Positions 21,365 to 32,929 of a stretch of 47,663 nucleotides of DNA are shown here, one piece after another. Numbering within the stretch: the first letter of the stretch is position 1; each line of letters begins with the position of its first letter. Location: assembly GCA_015179025.1 (NCBI GenBank), contig WHUX01000313.1, positions 1 to 47,663 of the forward strand, given 5' to 3'. The DNA is from Terfezia claveryi (taxonomy: Eukaryota > Ascomycota > Pezizomycetes > Pezizales > Pezizaceae). Made by a program: the position numbers and the translations under genes. Under the pieces are notes generated by a model, which had not been told where the DNA came from, did no database searches, and saw only the letters and a program-made list of their open reading frames with translations.

Positions 21365-22505
21365 TGCATTCGCGGGCTTATATATATATGTGCGAGAAAC
21401 CCAATCATTCGCGGGCTTATATATATATGCGAGAAACTCGTGCTTTTGGGACTTATATATATATATGCGAGAAACTCATACATTCGCGGGCTTAAATATA
21501 TATATTCGAGAAACTCATGTATTCGCACGCTTAGATATATATATGCGAGAAGCCCATGCATATATATATATGCGAGAAACTCGGGCTTTGAGAGACATAT
21601 ATATATAAGCCCGTAAATGCATGAGTTTCTCGCATATATATATATGAGTCCCAAAAGCACGAGTTTCTCGCATATATATATATAAGTCTCCAAAAGCACG
21701 AGTTTCTCATATATATATATAAGCCCGTAAATGCATGGATTTCTCGCATATATATATATATGTCTCCAAAAGCACGAGTTTCTCGCATATATATATATAA
21801 GTCTCCAAAAGCACGAGTTTCTCGCATATATATATAAGCCCGTAAATGCATGAATTTCTCGCATATATATATATATGTCTCCAAAAGCACGAGTTTCTCG
21901 CATATATATATATAAGTCTCCAAAAGCACGAGTTTCTCGCATATATATATAAGCCTATGAATGCATGAGTTTCTTGTATATATATATATGAGTCCCAAAA
22001 GCACGAGTTTCTCGCATATATATATATAAGTCTCCAAAAGTACGAGTTTCTCGCATATATATATAAGCCTGTGAATGCATGAGTTTCTCGCATATATATA
22101 TATGAGTCCCAAAAGCACGAGTTTCTCGCATATATATATATAAGTCTCCAAAAGCACGAGTTTCTCGCATATATATATAAGCCCGTAAATGCATAGATTT
22201 TTCGCAAATATATATATATGTCTCCAAAAGCATAAGTTTCTCGCATATATATATATAAGTCTCCAAAAGCACGAGTTTCTCGCATATAAATATAAGCCTG
22301 TGAATGCATGGATTTCTCGCATATATATATATATGTCTCCAAAAGCATGAGTTTCTCGCATATATATATATAAGCCCGTGAATGCATGAGTTTCTCGCAT
22401 ATATATATATAAGTCCCAAAAGCATGAGTTTCTCGCATATATATATAAGTCCGCGAATGCATGGGTTTCTCGCATATATATATATAAGTCCGCAAATGCA
22501 TGAAT
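21365..22505. repeat. D3 central AT-rich array, about 30 units, inverted at 21597
   Basis: Period about 37-43 bp, alternating three unit types: AAGTCTCCAAAAGCACGAGT, GAGTCCCAAAAGCACGAGT and AAGCCCGTAAATGCATGA, each followed by TTCTCGCATATATATATA. About six units run one way (21365-21597) and about two dozen the other way (21598-22505). The regular succession of unit types suggests higher-order blocks of three. Long frames on both strands are artefacts of a unit near a multiple of three with no stops. Confidence 0.92.
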
Positions 22506-22811
22506 TCCTACAATATATATCACAAAGCGTGAACTCCGCACATATCACAGTACCACTCACAGTACTCCAACTACGATTTCCCAATATGACTATTACCAGG
22601 CCAGGCATTGAATAGTACAGCACCCGCGTGCGACAGGGGGCTGAGCACTATTGATCACTGTCATGCCACTTCTCTTGTTATCCCTTATCTCATTGTCTTC
22701 AGAAAGTCTAAATTGTCGGCCTTAGCAGTCGGCCTTGGCAACTATGGTTTTCCTGTATATATACCTCCCTTCCCCGTGCATTTTCCCTTCGCTCTAGATC
22801 CTAGCACATTA

Positions 22812-22968
22812 TGGCGAGCATTAGAGCGAGTAATAGAGCGAGTATAAGAGCGAGTATTGGAGCGAGTATTAGGGCGAGTATTAGATCGAGTATTAGAGCG
22901 AGTATTAGAGTGAGTATTAGAGCAACTATTGGAGCGAGTATTAGAGTGAGTGTTAGGGCGATTAAAGC
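22812..22968. repeat. D3 12-bp array, right arm (inverted)
   Basis: Units GCGAGTATTAGA, mirror of 20886-21050. Confidence 0.92.
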
Positions 22969-23500
22969 AGCGAGTGCATGTTTTATGTATATATTTATTA
23001 CTTAATACTTCTGTGTATATAATTATTAGCGAATACAATGGATATTTCCGCTGCATGCATATTCAGTCGCTGCAACAGAGGCTACGCACCTGGCTAGTAT
23101 TAGAGGGTCACACATACAAGCTGGTGCATTGTAGAAGAGAGCGATTGTGAGCCTTCCGTTAGCAACGCCGGCGGTAGAACCTGTAACGTTGGGGACGAGC
23201 AGCCCATTCCATCTTGCGTCCAGGAGGCGCGAGCATCTACAAAGCGCGTGTATTGCATCCCAGACATGGGAACACACTTGTGTTGCGTTCTAGGAGCAGA
23301 AGCACGCTTGTGCTGCGTCCTGAATGCGGGAACACCTGCCATAGGCGAGTGTTGCGTCCCAAATGCGGGCACCAGCTACTAGTGCGTCCCGACGCACGAG
23401 CACCAAGCTTTGGCGTCCTGATCTTGAGTTTTCGTCCTGTGCGTCCCATGCGTCCTATGCGTCCGGACGCACCTGATGCAAACACGATTTCTTGCTAATG

Positions 23501-25274
23501 AATCTTTATTCCTTTTAAAGTGTTCGTTGCTTTATAGTTACCCATTGTAACTATTCCTATTATAGATTCCCATTGCTAGTGTCCAACTGATTTTCCTCAT
23601 TTTGGTTTTCTTTTTAGAGTTTGACTTTCAACTGATGATGCCTTATCATTGTCCGAGCTATCATCTACGCTATTATCGAGGTCTCGTCCTCCTCCTTATA
23701 GTTTCCACTTCTGCTAGTCTAGTCTTGTGTCTAGATTATCATCATCTTTTGGTAATTCTATATCTTCTAGTAGTTGGTCTTTGTCGTCTAGTTCTTTGGC
23801 TAACCTTATCCTTCTTTCTAGTGTCTCAGGTACTTGAACTTTGCCTTTTGATTGATCTTTTGGTGTTTTCAGGAATGCTTCTGGAAGTTCTTTGCTAGAA
23901 TTGAAAAAATCCTCTGTTGTATGTACTAATTCTTCTAGATGAGTACTACTCATTATAAATGCTATTATTTCTTCCCAGTTATTTATTACCCAATATGATT
24001 ACCTTAAAAGAGGAACAATAGGTTTCTTTAATTTCTTACTTAAAAATGCATTCATTTCTAAGTCTTTTTCTTTGAATGGGTATAGTATTAGCCATAAATT
24101 GTGTTTTACTTCAGCTTCTATTAAATGTCAAGTATCTTCAAGATGATACTATTGGGCATATCTTATTGTGCATGTATATTTCAAAATTTTCTTAATTGTT
24201 GGAAAATGTCTGTCCCAAAATTCTTCTAGTGTGAGAAGTAATACCATACTAAACTATAGTTTAGTTCCTGTTCCACTTGGTTCTCCTATTTCTATATCTA
24301 TAGGCAGATTTATTTCCCCTTTTATATTAGGAACTATAAATCTAGTATTTCTGGGAGTTTCTTGTACTAAATTTTTTATATCTTTAGGTAACATAGTTAA
24401 CTACCTTGATCTCTTAGTCTTCTTAGTAAGTTCAGATACTATTAATATCTGATTTCATTATCTGTCTGCAACCAAATGCAGCTAGTTATGTAATACAATT
24501 ATTAAGTTACTTTTCTTCTTTGGCACCTTATTGTGATAATAGTATAGTAGCTAACGATCCTTATAATCTCTATTTGACTAACAGTTCTGTTGGCTTAGTG
24601 GCTCATCCGGTTGGTGAGGCTGGATATCAGAATCCTCATATTTCTTATGGTCCTAGTATTTCTTCATCTATTGGTCTAAAATCTAGTTCTAGTTCTTCCA
24701 GCAAGAGTGTTACTTTTTCTAATTAGTATATTGAGGTAGATGTTAAGGGCGCAGAGGTATTGGTAAAGATGTCTAGGCCTAAGGAAGGTTCTGATGGAGG
24801 TAATTCTTTTCTGGAGGAAATAGCTGTAGTAGAGGCAGTGAGATTTGAGCCTTAGGATTATGATACTTGGTTGTATAGACCAATTATTTCTAGGACCTAG
24901 GAGGCCGGTTTTTCTATAGTATACTGGGTTTACAGGTACAAATATAATAGCAGTTGCTCGAAGTGCAAGATGATTTGTCGATCTTATTGGGAAAAGTATT
25001 GTGAACGAGGGTGGAATTGTTTAATATAGGATACCACAGCCTATTAGAGCTCTGCTTAGCTTGCTTCTAAGTTTTTTGTTAATTTACTATAGTTGAGAGT
25101 CTGATATCTCATTGTTGGATTTTGTTGGCTAGCTAGTTGAATAATGATATTGATTTTATATGTGCACTTATGTGTGTTGAATTGTATACACTTGCATAAG
25201 TGTAATAAAGGTATCCGAAGGTTGATCAGCCCTTGGATTTAAGAGTAAAGATTAGGCAAGTAAGTTAAAAAAAA
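23501..25274 (-). pseudogene. B2 gag N-terminal part, antisense ORF remnant and leader
   Basis: Continues the B2 gag after D3 (23501 to about 24435), then the region matching the antisense Cys-rich ORF of B1/B3 (about 24437-25035), then the leader. The shared CATTATG start junction of the two ORFs is destroyed here (TATTAATA near 24441), and further stops sit in the antisense frame at 24724, 24853 and 24898. All changes I checked are transitions. Confidence 0.75.
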
Positions 25275-25702
25275 TGTAATAAATGGTACTAGATAGTATT
25301 TATTTAGTACTATTTATACAATCTATATTCGTAGACATGTACATTTGTGTATTTCGGTTCTGCTGAAGTAAGACCTCAGAAGGGTAGGAAAATTACTATA
25401 TAAGACATTTCCGAAGGGAATAGTAATTAACTGGTGTAATTTATCTTATATGATTTATGCTATCTAAGCTATATAATCTTGATCTGATCAGTATATAGGC
25501 TTGCTTGCTACTATGTGCTTGCTTCCTGTTTCTTTTTGGATTCCAGAGGGAATCCAGTGGCCTATTTATACTTCTCTAATATCTGATAACTAAGGAAATA
25601 AATACAATAAAGGGTAGTATACTAGAAGGTAGTGCGCTATACAAAAGAAGTCATATGGCAATAGTAATAAGTCACATACCCTAACAATGGTCATGTGGCC
25701 AT
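25275..25702 (-). repeat. B2 5' LTR, truncated
   Basis: Begins TGTAATAAATGGTACTAGATAG and matches the B3 LTR for about 428 bp, ending at GTGGCCAT where TGTTACAGGTGGGC starts. The missing remainder is not found on the other side of C, so this is a broken edge and not a simple nested insertion visible in the window. Confidence 0.85.
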
Positions 25703-26550
25703 TGTTACAGGTGGGCTGTAACTATAAATATACAAGTCGGCAGTAAGGGTATAAAGAGGTTATTGGTAACTAGAACAAGTATAAACGTAGTAACAACTCG
25801 GGTATATGGCAGACTCAATAAGAGTAAAGCTATATGAGACTTTGAATACCATTTGGGTCTTATTGTATTAACTATGTAAAAGTGGTGGGTTATATAGAAG
25901 CTTAGATCTGATAATGAATAATCAGATGTAGATAATACTTCCTATAATAGCTTAGTAGTATTGTTGTCACGTTGTTACCTAATTGAGAAGATGCTTCCAA
26001 ATTAGAAATGTTGCAGTCTGACATATATTGATTAGGCAGCCCAAACTATAATGCTTTGTAGTCAGGTTGACAAACAGGAAATAACTTGAATATATCCAAT
26101 AATAATACGTGAATGACATATAAAATAAAATATAATGGAAACGAGAAAAGAGATACATACATGAGATCTAATGTCAGAGGCTACACACTTCAATATGTCA
26201 ATATCATTATCCATACTACCCTATCTGCATAGTTGATCAGACCATATTAGTTAGCATTATAGTAGAGTATTGGTATTAGCCCTTGAAGAGGTAGGTCCCT
26301 TACCTAAGTCTTAACATTACTCCTTATTGCGAAGCTGCTGTCCTTAGTTGAACACAAGTCCTTCTGACCATAGAGAAGATAAGTGGTTGTAATAGCTCAG
26401 GTAATTGTAATGGCAGATATAATACCATTCTTAGTAAGATATCTCTTTCCTCATGGTATGGGGTACCATAAGACCAGTGTGCCTACATATGTATACCATT
26501 GCCATTAAAAACTAAACATCTCGCTAAAAAACCCACAAAGAAAAGGAGAT
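25703..26550 (-). repeat. C element 3' end (probable LTR and 3' untranslated region)
   Basis: Starts TGTTACAG at the broken B2 LTR and lies downstream of the C chromodomain, where a 3' LTR belongs. No second copy of this sequence occurs in the window, so the inner LTR edge cannot be placed and the LTR call rests on position and the TG start. A+T-rich, no coding frame. Confidence 0.5.
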
Positions 26551-26639
26551 GAGTAGGAGGGGAAAAGGTATCATGTCTTCATCTATAAAGTAACTTGATA
26601 TAGGTCTGGACCTCAGATGTCTCTTTCATCATGTGGCTT

Positions 26640-28110
26640 ATTAGGAAACTTCTCTTAGTACTTCCTGAGCTTTTCTAAGTAGTTATCTAACTTGTCAAAG
26701 GTTTTCCAAGTATCTTTAAACTCTATATATCCTACCCAACGCACCCTATACTTAACTACTCCTCTATTTTTACAGGAGTCCACAATGGATTTAACTTTGA
26801 AGATATTTAGTTCATCTTCATCTATATCTTATAGCTCATCTCATTATCTAAATGGCTTAAGAAGTGTGACATGAACAACATTGTGCCATCATGTGCCTTG
26901 TAGAACTTCGAGCCTATATACATATGAACCAATAGTTTCTATGACCTTAACAGGTCCGATCCACTTGCTAGTAAGAGAATGGTTGATCCCTGCTCATATT
27001 TGTAGGTTCTAGTAGTCAACCAATACCTAGTCGTTAATAGCAAACCTATGTGCCTTTTCGAAGTATATAGTACTTCTTTTATGATTGATTTACTTAAAGG
27101 TATCATGAATTTGGTTGTGCATAGTTGTCATTCGGTCTAGCCATTCTTCTGTAGTGGAAGAGGAGAATTCATAGTCATCTGAAAGGTGGATGGTACAAGG
27201 GTCGAAACTATAGAGACTTTGGTACGGGGAGTATTTGTAAGTAGAGTAGGCAGCAATATTGTAGGCAAACTCGGCTAAGGGTAGCCATCATTTCAAACGA
27301 GCTTGTCTATCATGATAGTAGATACAGAGGTACTACTTAAGTATTTGGACTGCTTGTTTAGCAAGTCTATCAGTTTGAAGATAATAGGCAGTGGAGAGGC
27401 GGAGGGTTATATTGAGCTTTTGGTTAAGCTTCTTGAGAAATTTAGAGGTGAATTGTAGACCATGGTCAGAGGTGATATGTCGGGGAAGGCTATAAAGTCT
27501 CTATATCTTGTTAATATAGGTATTAGTAATATTAGATGCTGTCTATGTAGTCTTTGCCAGAATGTAGTATTGTACTTTTATAAACTGGTCTGTAATAACA
27601 AGTATTGCATTAAAGCCTTCTGACTCTGGTAGCTCACCAACGAAGTCTATAGCTATCTTCTCAAATGGTTCTTCTCTAGTTGGCATCAGTACTAACTTTG
27701 TTTGCCTGCTATGCCTATCTGCCTTTGCTTTTTGATACTTAGTACATCCTGCTACATAATTTGCAATATTTTCTTACCACTTATCCCATGTGAAGTTCCT
27801 TGATACTAGCTCTTGAGTATGATATCTTCCCTAATATCTTACTACTTGACTGTCATGGTACTGCTTTTGTACTTTCAACTTGAATTCAGAGGGTATGACC
27901 TATAGTACATTCTTTTTCTGCCATCCTGCCACATTTATCCCTTCTACTTCAATGTCCTTTGCTTCTTCTTCATCCTCTTCTACTAGTACCATAAGCTGTC
28001 TATCTTCAAAAAATCTGGCATCCATGCTGGATTTCTCTTTCTCTAAATGTCTAGATAGGCCATCTGGCTTGCCCATCTTCGAACTAGGTCTATAGTGAAT
28101 ATTGTAGATA
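26640..28110 (-). pseudogene. C integrase and chromodomain
   Basis: The minus strand encodes the integrase core with TSDHGLQFTSKF (Asp kept, about 27445-27480). At the last catalytic position QTDRLAKQAVQ has Lys where Gypsy integrases have Glu (LAERAVQ), a G-to-A change. Integrase C-terminal features (GPVKVIETIGSYVYRLEV) follow. A chromodomain at about 26640-26800 (VVKYRVRWVGY, DTWKTFDKL) is still legible. Stops at CAA/CAG/TGG positions interrupt the frame many times. Confidence 0.78.
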
Positions 28111-30040
28111 AACTCTGATATGCGGAGGTACCAGGTAGCTTGATGGGAGTTAAGCTTCTGCTTTGTATTGAAATATTATAACTCTTGATGGTCTGGGTAG
28201 ATGTTTACTTGAACACTTACTAACTAATCTCACCACTTTTGAAAACAATCTATAATTGCAAACAATTCTTTATTATGGATAGGCTAGTTGCGTTGAGCTA
28301 TAGAGAGGGTTTTTGCATAGTATTTGATAGAGTGAAGCTGCTTTCCTCTATTGATAATATGGTATTGAGACAGAATACTAGCAATAGCCTAATTACTAGT
28401 ATCAGTCTCCATGATTATCTCAAGCTGTCTATTAAACTATGTAAGGATAGGTGTAGTGAGAAATAGTTCGTGGAGGTCTTCGAAGGCTTACTGTTGTTCA
28501 TGTCCCCAACTGAAAGGAACATCTTTTGTTAAGTCAATTAAGGGGCATGCCTTAGCACTATAATTGGCAATAAATTGATGGTAGTGGTTCATGAAGCCTA
28601 AGAATGCTTATACCTCCTTCTTCTTGGTAGGAATAGGCCATTATGACATGGTTTTGAGCTTGGAGGGGTCTATTTGGACTTGCTGACTATTAATGATATA
28701 ACCGAGGAATAAGGTCTCTTGGACATGGAATTTGGACTTTGTGAGGTTAACTGCTAGCCCATACTGGATGGATGCATTGCTGAAGAACATTTTCGACTAG
28801 CTATTGGTGTTCTTCTTCTATTTCACCTCCATAGATGAGGATGTTATCCAAGTACCAGATATATCCTTCTTGTAAGGAAATGGCTTACTTATACCCTATG
28901 ACTAACTCTCTCCCTCACAAATGTATTTCTTATATATTTTCTTACTCAGCAAGCATCTCAAAATACACAACATTCTGTGTGCTGTCTGCCTTGCTAATAT
29001 TTCACATGCTTTCATATATTATCACATACTTTCATATGCTATCACATACTTTTACATGTATAAGTCAAAGTTAAGACTTAACCTATTTTGTACTAGATAG
29101 TATTTGGAAGTACTATTTAGAAGATTAGATGATGTTGATCTCAATCACATATAAGGGTCAGATGATAGTGCACTGCCTCAGCACTGCCCCAGCACTACCC
29201 CATTGGAAACACATATAGTCCCCTGAATTTCTCTTCAGTTGGATAGACAGTTAGAACTCAGAACATAGTTTGAGTACAATCAATATAGAAATTCCACTGG
29301 TTAATTTTCTAAGTGCCTTTGGCACTCTTATACTACTTTACCTATTATAGTAATCTTATGCTACTAGTAATAACTTTAATAGTGAGAATAAACAATACAC
29401 TATTAGTAATCTACTTTGTAGTATACATTACTAGCCTGAGATTATCTGATTAGATTAGATCCTTATCTAATCTAATGTGATCTTCCAGTCCCCCTAACAA
29501 CACTTTATACTTCTATATCCTTAAAGATCATATCTATCATTTCTTGAAAAGTAGTTGGAGTATTGGTCAATCCAAATAGCATAATGGTATATTTGAATAG
29601 TTCCTTTTTTATTCTGAATACTATCTTCTACTCATCATCTAGTACAATTCTGATGAGATTATACCCATTCTTGAGGTCTAATCATATGAACTATTTACCT
29701 CCTCGAGTTCTATTAAGTAACTCTGAGATAAGAGAGAGTGGGTATTTGGTTGGTACTGTAAGACAGTTAAGGGCTCGGTAATCAATATATAGCCTTAAGG
29801 ATCCATCTTTCTTTCAAACAAATGGGATGGGAGCACTGGTGGAGGAGTGTGAACATCAGACTTTGGTTGTAGGAAGGTTCTTATCAAGGTACTTTTGAAG
29901 GGCTTTATTTTCCTCTTATATGGTCTTATAGATAGCCCTAAATGGTATTTTTGCGGTTGTGTCTTAGAGGAAGATTTTGTGGTCCCATAGCTTATATTTA
30001 GGGAGTCTAGCTGCCTGTTCTACAGTAAAGCAATATGCAT
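28110..30040 (-). pseudogene. C reverse transcriptase and RNase H, split by a solo LTR
   Basis: Blocks recognisable on the minus strand are RNase H (about 28110-28450) and the RT palm. The RT catalytic tract lies around 28825-28845, right next to the E LTR insertion (28871-29509), and RT continues to about 30040. The region rejoined across the LTR duplication is continuous with Gypsy RT order. Many stops; no function possible. Confidence 0.65.
28871..29509. mobile_element. E solo LTR (639 bp) inside C RT
   Basis: Starts TGTAAGG and ends TTTATA, a likely decayed TTTACA (CA to TA). Flanked by CTTCT at 28866-28870 and 29510-29514, a 5-bp duplication typical of LTR elements. No internal region, so it is a solo LTR left after recombination between two LTRs. 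A 441-bp relative lies at 17267. Confidence 0.85.
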
Positions 30041-30044
30041 AATG

Positions 30045-30500
30045 AGAGTATCATTCGCTTACATCAATAATAAGTACAATCTTACCATTCTCTAGTAGCT
30101 CTTTAACTTTAAGAACAGAAACTGTAGGAATCCATCTAACAGAGCAAGGAACAATAAAACCTATAGAGACTGGTCTCAGGTACTTGTCTTGAGTATCTAC
30201 CAAAAATCCATTTTCCGTCAACCAAAATAAACCCAAAATAATATCTTTCTTTCTAATATCTAAAACTTCAGCATCTATCTTGAACTTACCCAAAAAATGA
30301 GAAAAGGAATTCAATATATCAAATCTAGTATTAACCACATATTTTTCTCCAAAAATCTGAGAACCATCTCCCTATCTAACCTTAACTTCTCATACTCTCT
30401 TCCAAATTCCCAACTTAATTGCTAATCTTTTTCCAACAACTAGAGCACTAGCTCCACAGTCTACCACTACTTCAACCTCTTCCCCACTAATGAAAATTCA
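30045..30500 (-). pseudogene. C retropepsin
   Basis: The minus strand encodes VVVDCGASALVVG (Asp-Cys-Gly-Ala, about 30430-30475) and downstream KKDIILGLFWL, a mutated version of the usual DxILGxxWL protease element. A 95-codon stretch is open at 30051-30338. Stops flank it on both sides. Confidence 0.72.
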
Positions 30501-32212
30501 AACCATCAAAAGAAGACAGTGTCTGAGAGTACATCTAATAGTAAATAATATACCTCTTATTCTTCATTTTCCGATTCTTCTTCCTCAGAGCCCAGCTCTA
30601 TAATCCTTAGTTGTCCTTTTTCTGTTCGTGCTTTTTTATTGGCATGTACTAGTATCTAACTAGTAGTGTGAGTGGTAAAGGCATTAAATAGAGGGGGGTT
30701 TTAGTAGTTCTTTAGCTTCTGTATTCATAATATTTATGAGTGCTTCTTCCACAGTTAGTATATCTCTCTTCTTGTTGTCGTTTGTTGAAGATGGGACTTG
30801 GAAGACATTCTCTTCTTGATGGATTGGTAGTTGTAGTGGGTTTTACTTCTTAAGATTGTACTTATTCCTCAAATATTCGTTTTTTGGATACTGGTTGATT
30901 AGAAGTAGTATAGTGGTTATGACTTTAGAACTTAGTATTAATGATATCTGTTTCAATGAGTTTTTATCTCTATTGATAAGGAAGAGTACAGAGGTTTTGG
31001 TAATGGGCCATTGATTTACAAAGGTTATGGGGAAGGTTAGAGATAATAATATTAATAACTTGCATCTCAGATAATTTGATATAATTGTTGAGCCTATCTA
31101 CCTCTGTTAGGTAGTTTAAAACAGAACCAGTCTTTTTTAGTTTTGCTAAATCATGATATGCTTAGTCTGCCTGGTAGTGATCCCCATAATATAGTTCTAT
31201 AGCCTTTTTAACTTTCTTCTAAGTGTGATACTTGACTCGGTTAGCCTTCTATCAATCCAATGCTTTTCTATCTATTGATAACCCAACATATACCAGCTTC
31301 TGGTCTTTATTTCAAGTGAGGGTAATAAGAAAATAATCATCTTTTTGAAGGATCCAGCCTTTAAGATACATTCAGTCTCTCTTAAATTTATTTGGGGGTG
31401 GTGTTTTTTCTGCTATCTGCTTGTCTTCAAAGATCACAAGTCCTACTAGAGGTGGTAGTGGAGGAGTAGGGTCTCTAGGTCATCATTATTCTACTGGTAG
31501 TAAAGGAGGTGGTAGTATACCTCTTGCTGCTTGCTTGAGTTTTTGTACTATATTCACTGGAGGATGTATAGGCTGAGGAGCCTATACTCATCATTCTACC
31601 TTCTCAAGTCAATCTTGAAAGTGAGTAAATTATCCTTTCAGAACAAGCAAATTGTCCTTCAATACTAGCAAACCTTTGCTAGTATTAGTTATTGTAGAAG
31701 TCAGCTTGTCCCTTAAGATATCAGAGGTTGTGGTGAATCATTTAAAACTCCTTTATTTGATTTTCTTGTCTAGAAATAATAAGGTTCTGGGTTTGTAAAA
31801 GTGCACTTTACTTTATATATCATTCGATAGTTATGTATGTTTGTTGGCAGTAGCATTAGCTGTATTCTGGATATCTGCTGTACTTTGCTGAATAAATTTA
31901 GTATGTACTTATCAGGAAAGAAAATAGTTTGTCTCCAGTATCTCTAGAGACAGTAATGCTACTGAAGACAAGATATGTCTCCACGATTAGTAGAATGTCT
32001 TCCAGTGTCTCCTGAAGACACTAGGAGATACTAGGAGATACATAGGAGACACTCAGGAGATACCCAGAAGACACAAAAGACACAAAAGACATAAAAGACA
32101 ACCCTGTCTCCTGGAGACACCATCTGGCATCTCGATACTACTTTTTTCTTGCTAATGCTGTTTGTATTTGTTATAGTTGCTGTACCTAGGCAAGGGCAGC
32201 TTGCTTTTCTGC
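30501..32212 (-). pseudogene. C gag, central and C-terminal part, with D4 inside
   Basis: Gag region of C on the minus strand. Removal of D4 and one CT copy gives a continuous helical, Gln/Thr/Lys-rich frame with stops only at CAA/CAG-type positions. Runs such as DILRDKLTSTITN and LVLKDNLLVLKG suggest a coiled coil. I could not confirm a zinc knuckle in the 30.5-31.0 kb part. The N-terminal gag continues at 41165 beyond B3. Confidence 0.6.
31910..32157. mobile_element. D4: 248-bp MITE-like member of the D terminus family
   Basis: The left end TATCAGGAAAGAAAATAGT and right end ACTTTTTTCTTGCTAATG match the D termini (the right end matches the reversed D1/D3 left end at 17 of 18 bases). CT flanks both sides (31908-31909, 32158-32159). 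Excision with one CT restores the C gag frame. The interior is not the D1/D3 interior; it is a dense mix of GTCTCC/GGAGAC repeats and (ACAAAAGAC)n at about 32075-32100. Confidence 0.75.
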
Positions 32213-32217
32213 TTCTA
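32213..32217. repeat. B3 target-site duplication, left
   Basis: TTCTA, repeated at 41160-41164 on the other side of B3. The two flanks are adjacent parts of the C gag reading frame. Confidence 0.92.
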
Positions 32218-32896
32218 TGTAATGAATGGTACTAGACAGTATTCATTCAGTACTGTTTATACAATCTATATCCATAGGCACGGACGTTTGTGTATTTCGG
32301 TTCTGCTGAGGTAAGACCTCAGAAGGGTAGGGAGATTACTATGTGGGACGTTCCCAAAGGGAACAGTAATTAACTGGTGTAATCTATCTTATATAATTTG
32401 TGCTATCTAAGCTATATGATCTTGATCTGATCGGAATATAGGCTTGCTTGCTCTGAGTGCTTGCTTGGTTGCTTCTTGTCTTTCTGTGGATTCCAGAGGG
32501 AATCCAACGGCCTATTTATACTCCTCTGAGATCTGATGACTAAGGAAATAAATACAATAAAGGGTGGCACACCAAAAGATGGTGCGCTGTACAAAAGGGG
32601 TCATGTGGCCATAGTAATGAGTCATACGCCATAAACGATGGTCATGTGGCCATAGTAATAAGTCACACGCCTTAAACAGAGGTCACGCGGCCATAATAAG
32701 GGTGTCTTCATATGGCAAGTGCCATGGAACTTCCCATGGCAAATTCCGCGTGCTATGGATGCTTGTAAAGCAATAGAAGGTAGTTGAAGGCTAGTCCTTC
32801 AACTAAGAAGCTTAGTTACATAACATAGTAGTAATATAGGAAATACAAAAGTATATAATCAATTATATAAGCAATGAAACAATGTTCTCCATTACA
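32218..32896 (-). repeat. B3 3' LTR
   Basis: TGTAATGAATGG to CCATTACA on the plus strand, nearly identical to 40482-41159. Contains about 2.5 copies of a 41-bp unit (GGTCATGTGGCCATAGTAAT..) near 32598-32695 and a TATA box (GTATAAATAGG on the minus strand) near 32511-32521. Confidence 0.94.
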
Positions 32897-32908
32897 CTTC
32901 CCCACATA
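32897..32908 (-). promoter_or_regulatory. B3 polypurine tract
   Basis: On the minus strand, TATGTGGGGAAG immediately precedes the 3' LTR (plus strand CTTCCCCACATA). Confirms the element orientation. Confidence 0.8.
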
Positions 32909-32929
32909 GAAGGATTTCCTATCCTTACT

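Larger units (their letters stand above)
20348..23500. mobile_element. D3: complete foldback-like element (3153 bp)
   Basis: Left end CATCAGCAAGAAA and right end CTTGCTAATG (one change from a perfect inverted repeat), flanked by AA on both sides (20346-20347, 23501-23502). Removing it rejoins the B gag site GATCAATCTTTATTCC, as found intact at 4442-4460. Arms mirror each other around an axis near 21597: 12-bp arrays at 20886-21050 and 22812-22968, matching spacers, and a central AT-rich array about three times longer than in D1. No transposase frame is present. Confidence 0.88.
17708..25702 (-). mobile_element. B2: 3'-truncated, heavily mutated Gypsy copy, split by D3
   Basis: Aligns with B3 from its RNase H (about 36100) through RT, protease and gag to the 5' LTR. 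Integrase and the 3' LTR are absent. Nearly every difference from B3 is C to T or G to A in CA/TG contexts, producing dense stops in all frames. D3 (20348-23500) interrupts gag, and the 5' LTR is broken at 25702 by the start of C. It is an old, RIP-inactivated relative of B1/B3. Confidence 0.88.

Noticed and set aside
21598..22505. CRISPR-like periodicity
   Set aside because: The units are contiguous variants of one sequence with no unique spacers, lie within a transposon palindrome, and the genome is fungal.
21250..22623. Long frames on both strands (up to 336 codons) with repeated LYIYMRETHAF-type peptides
   Set aside because: They are translations of the AT-rich about 39-bp array; several frames on opposite strands stay open simply because the unit lacks stops.
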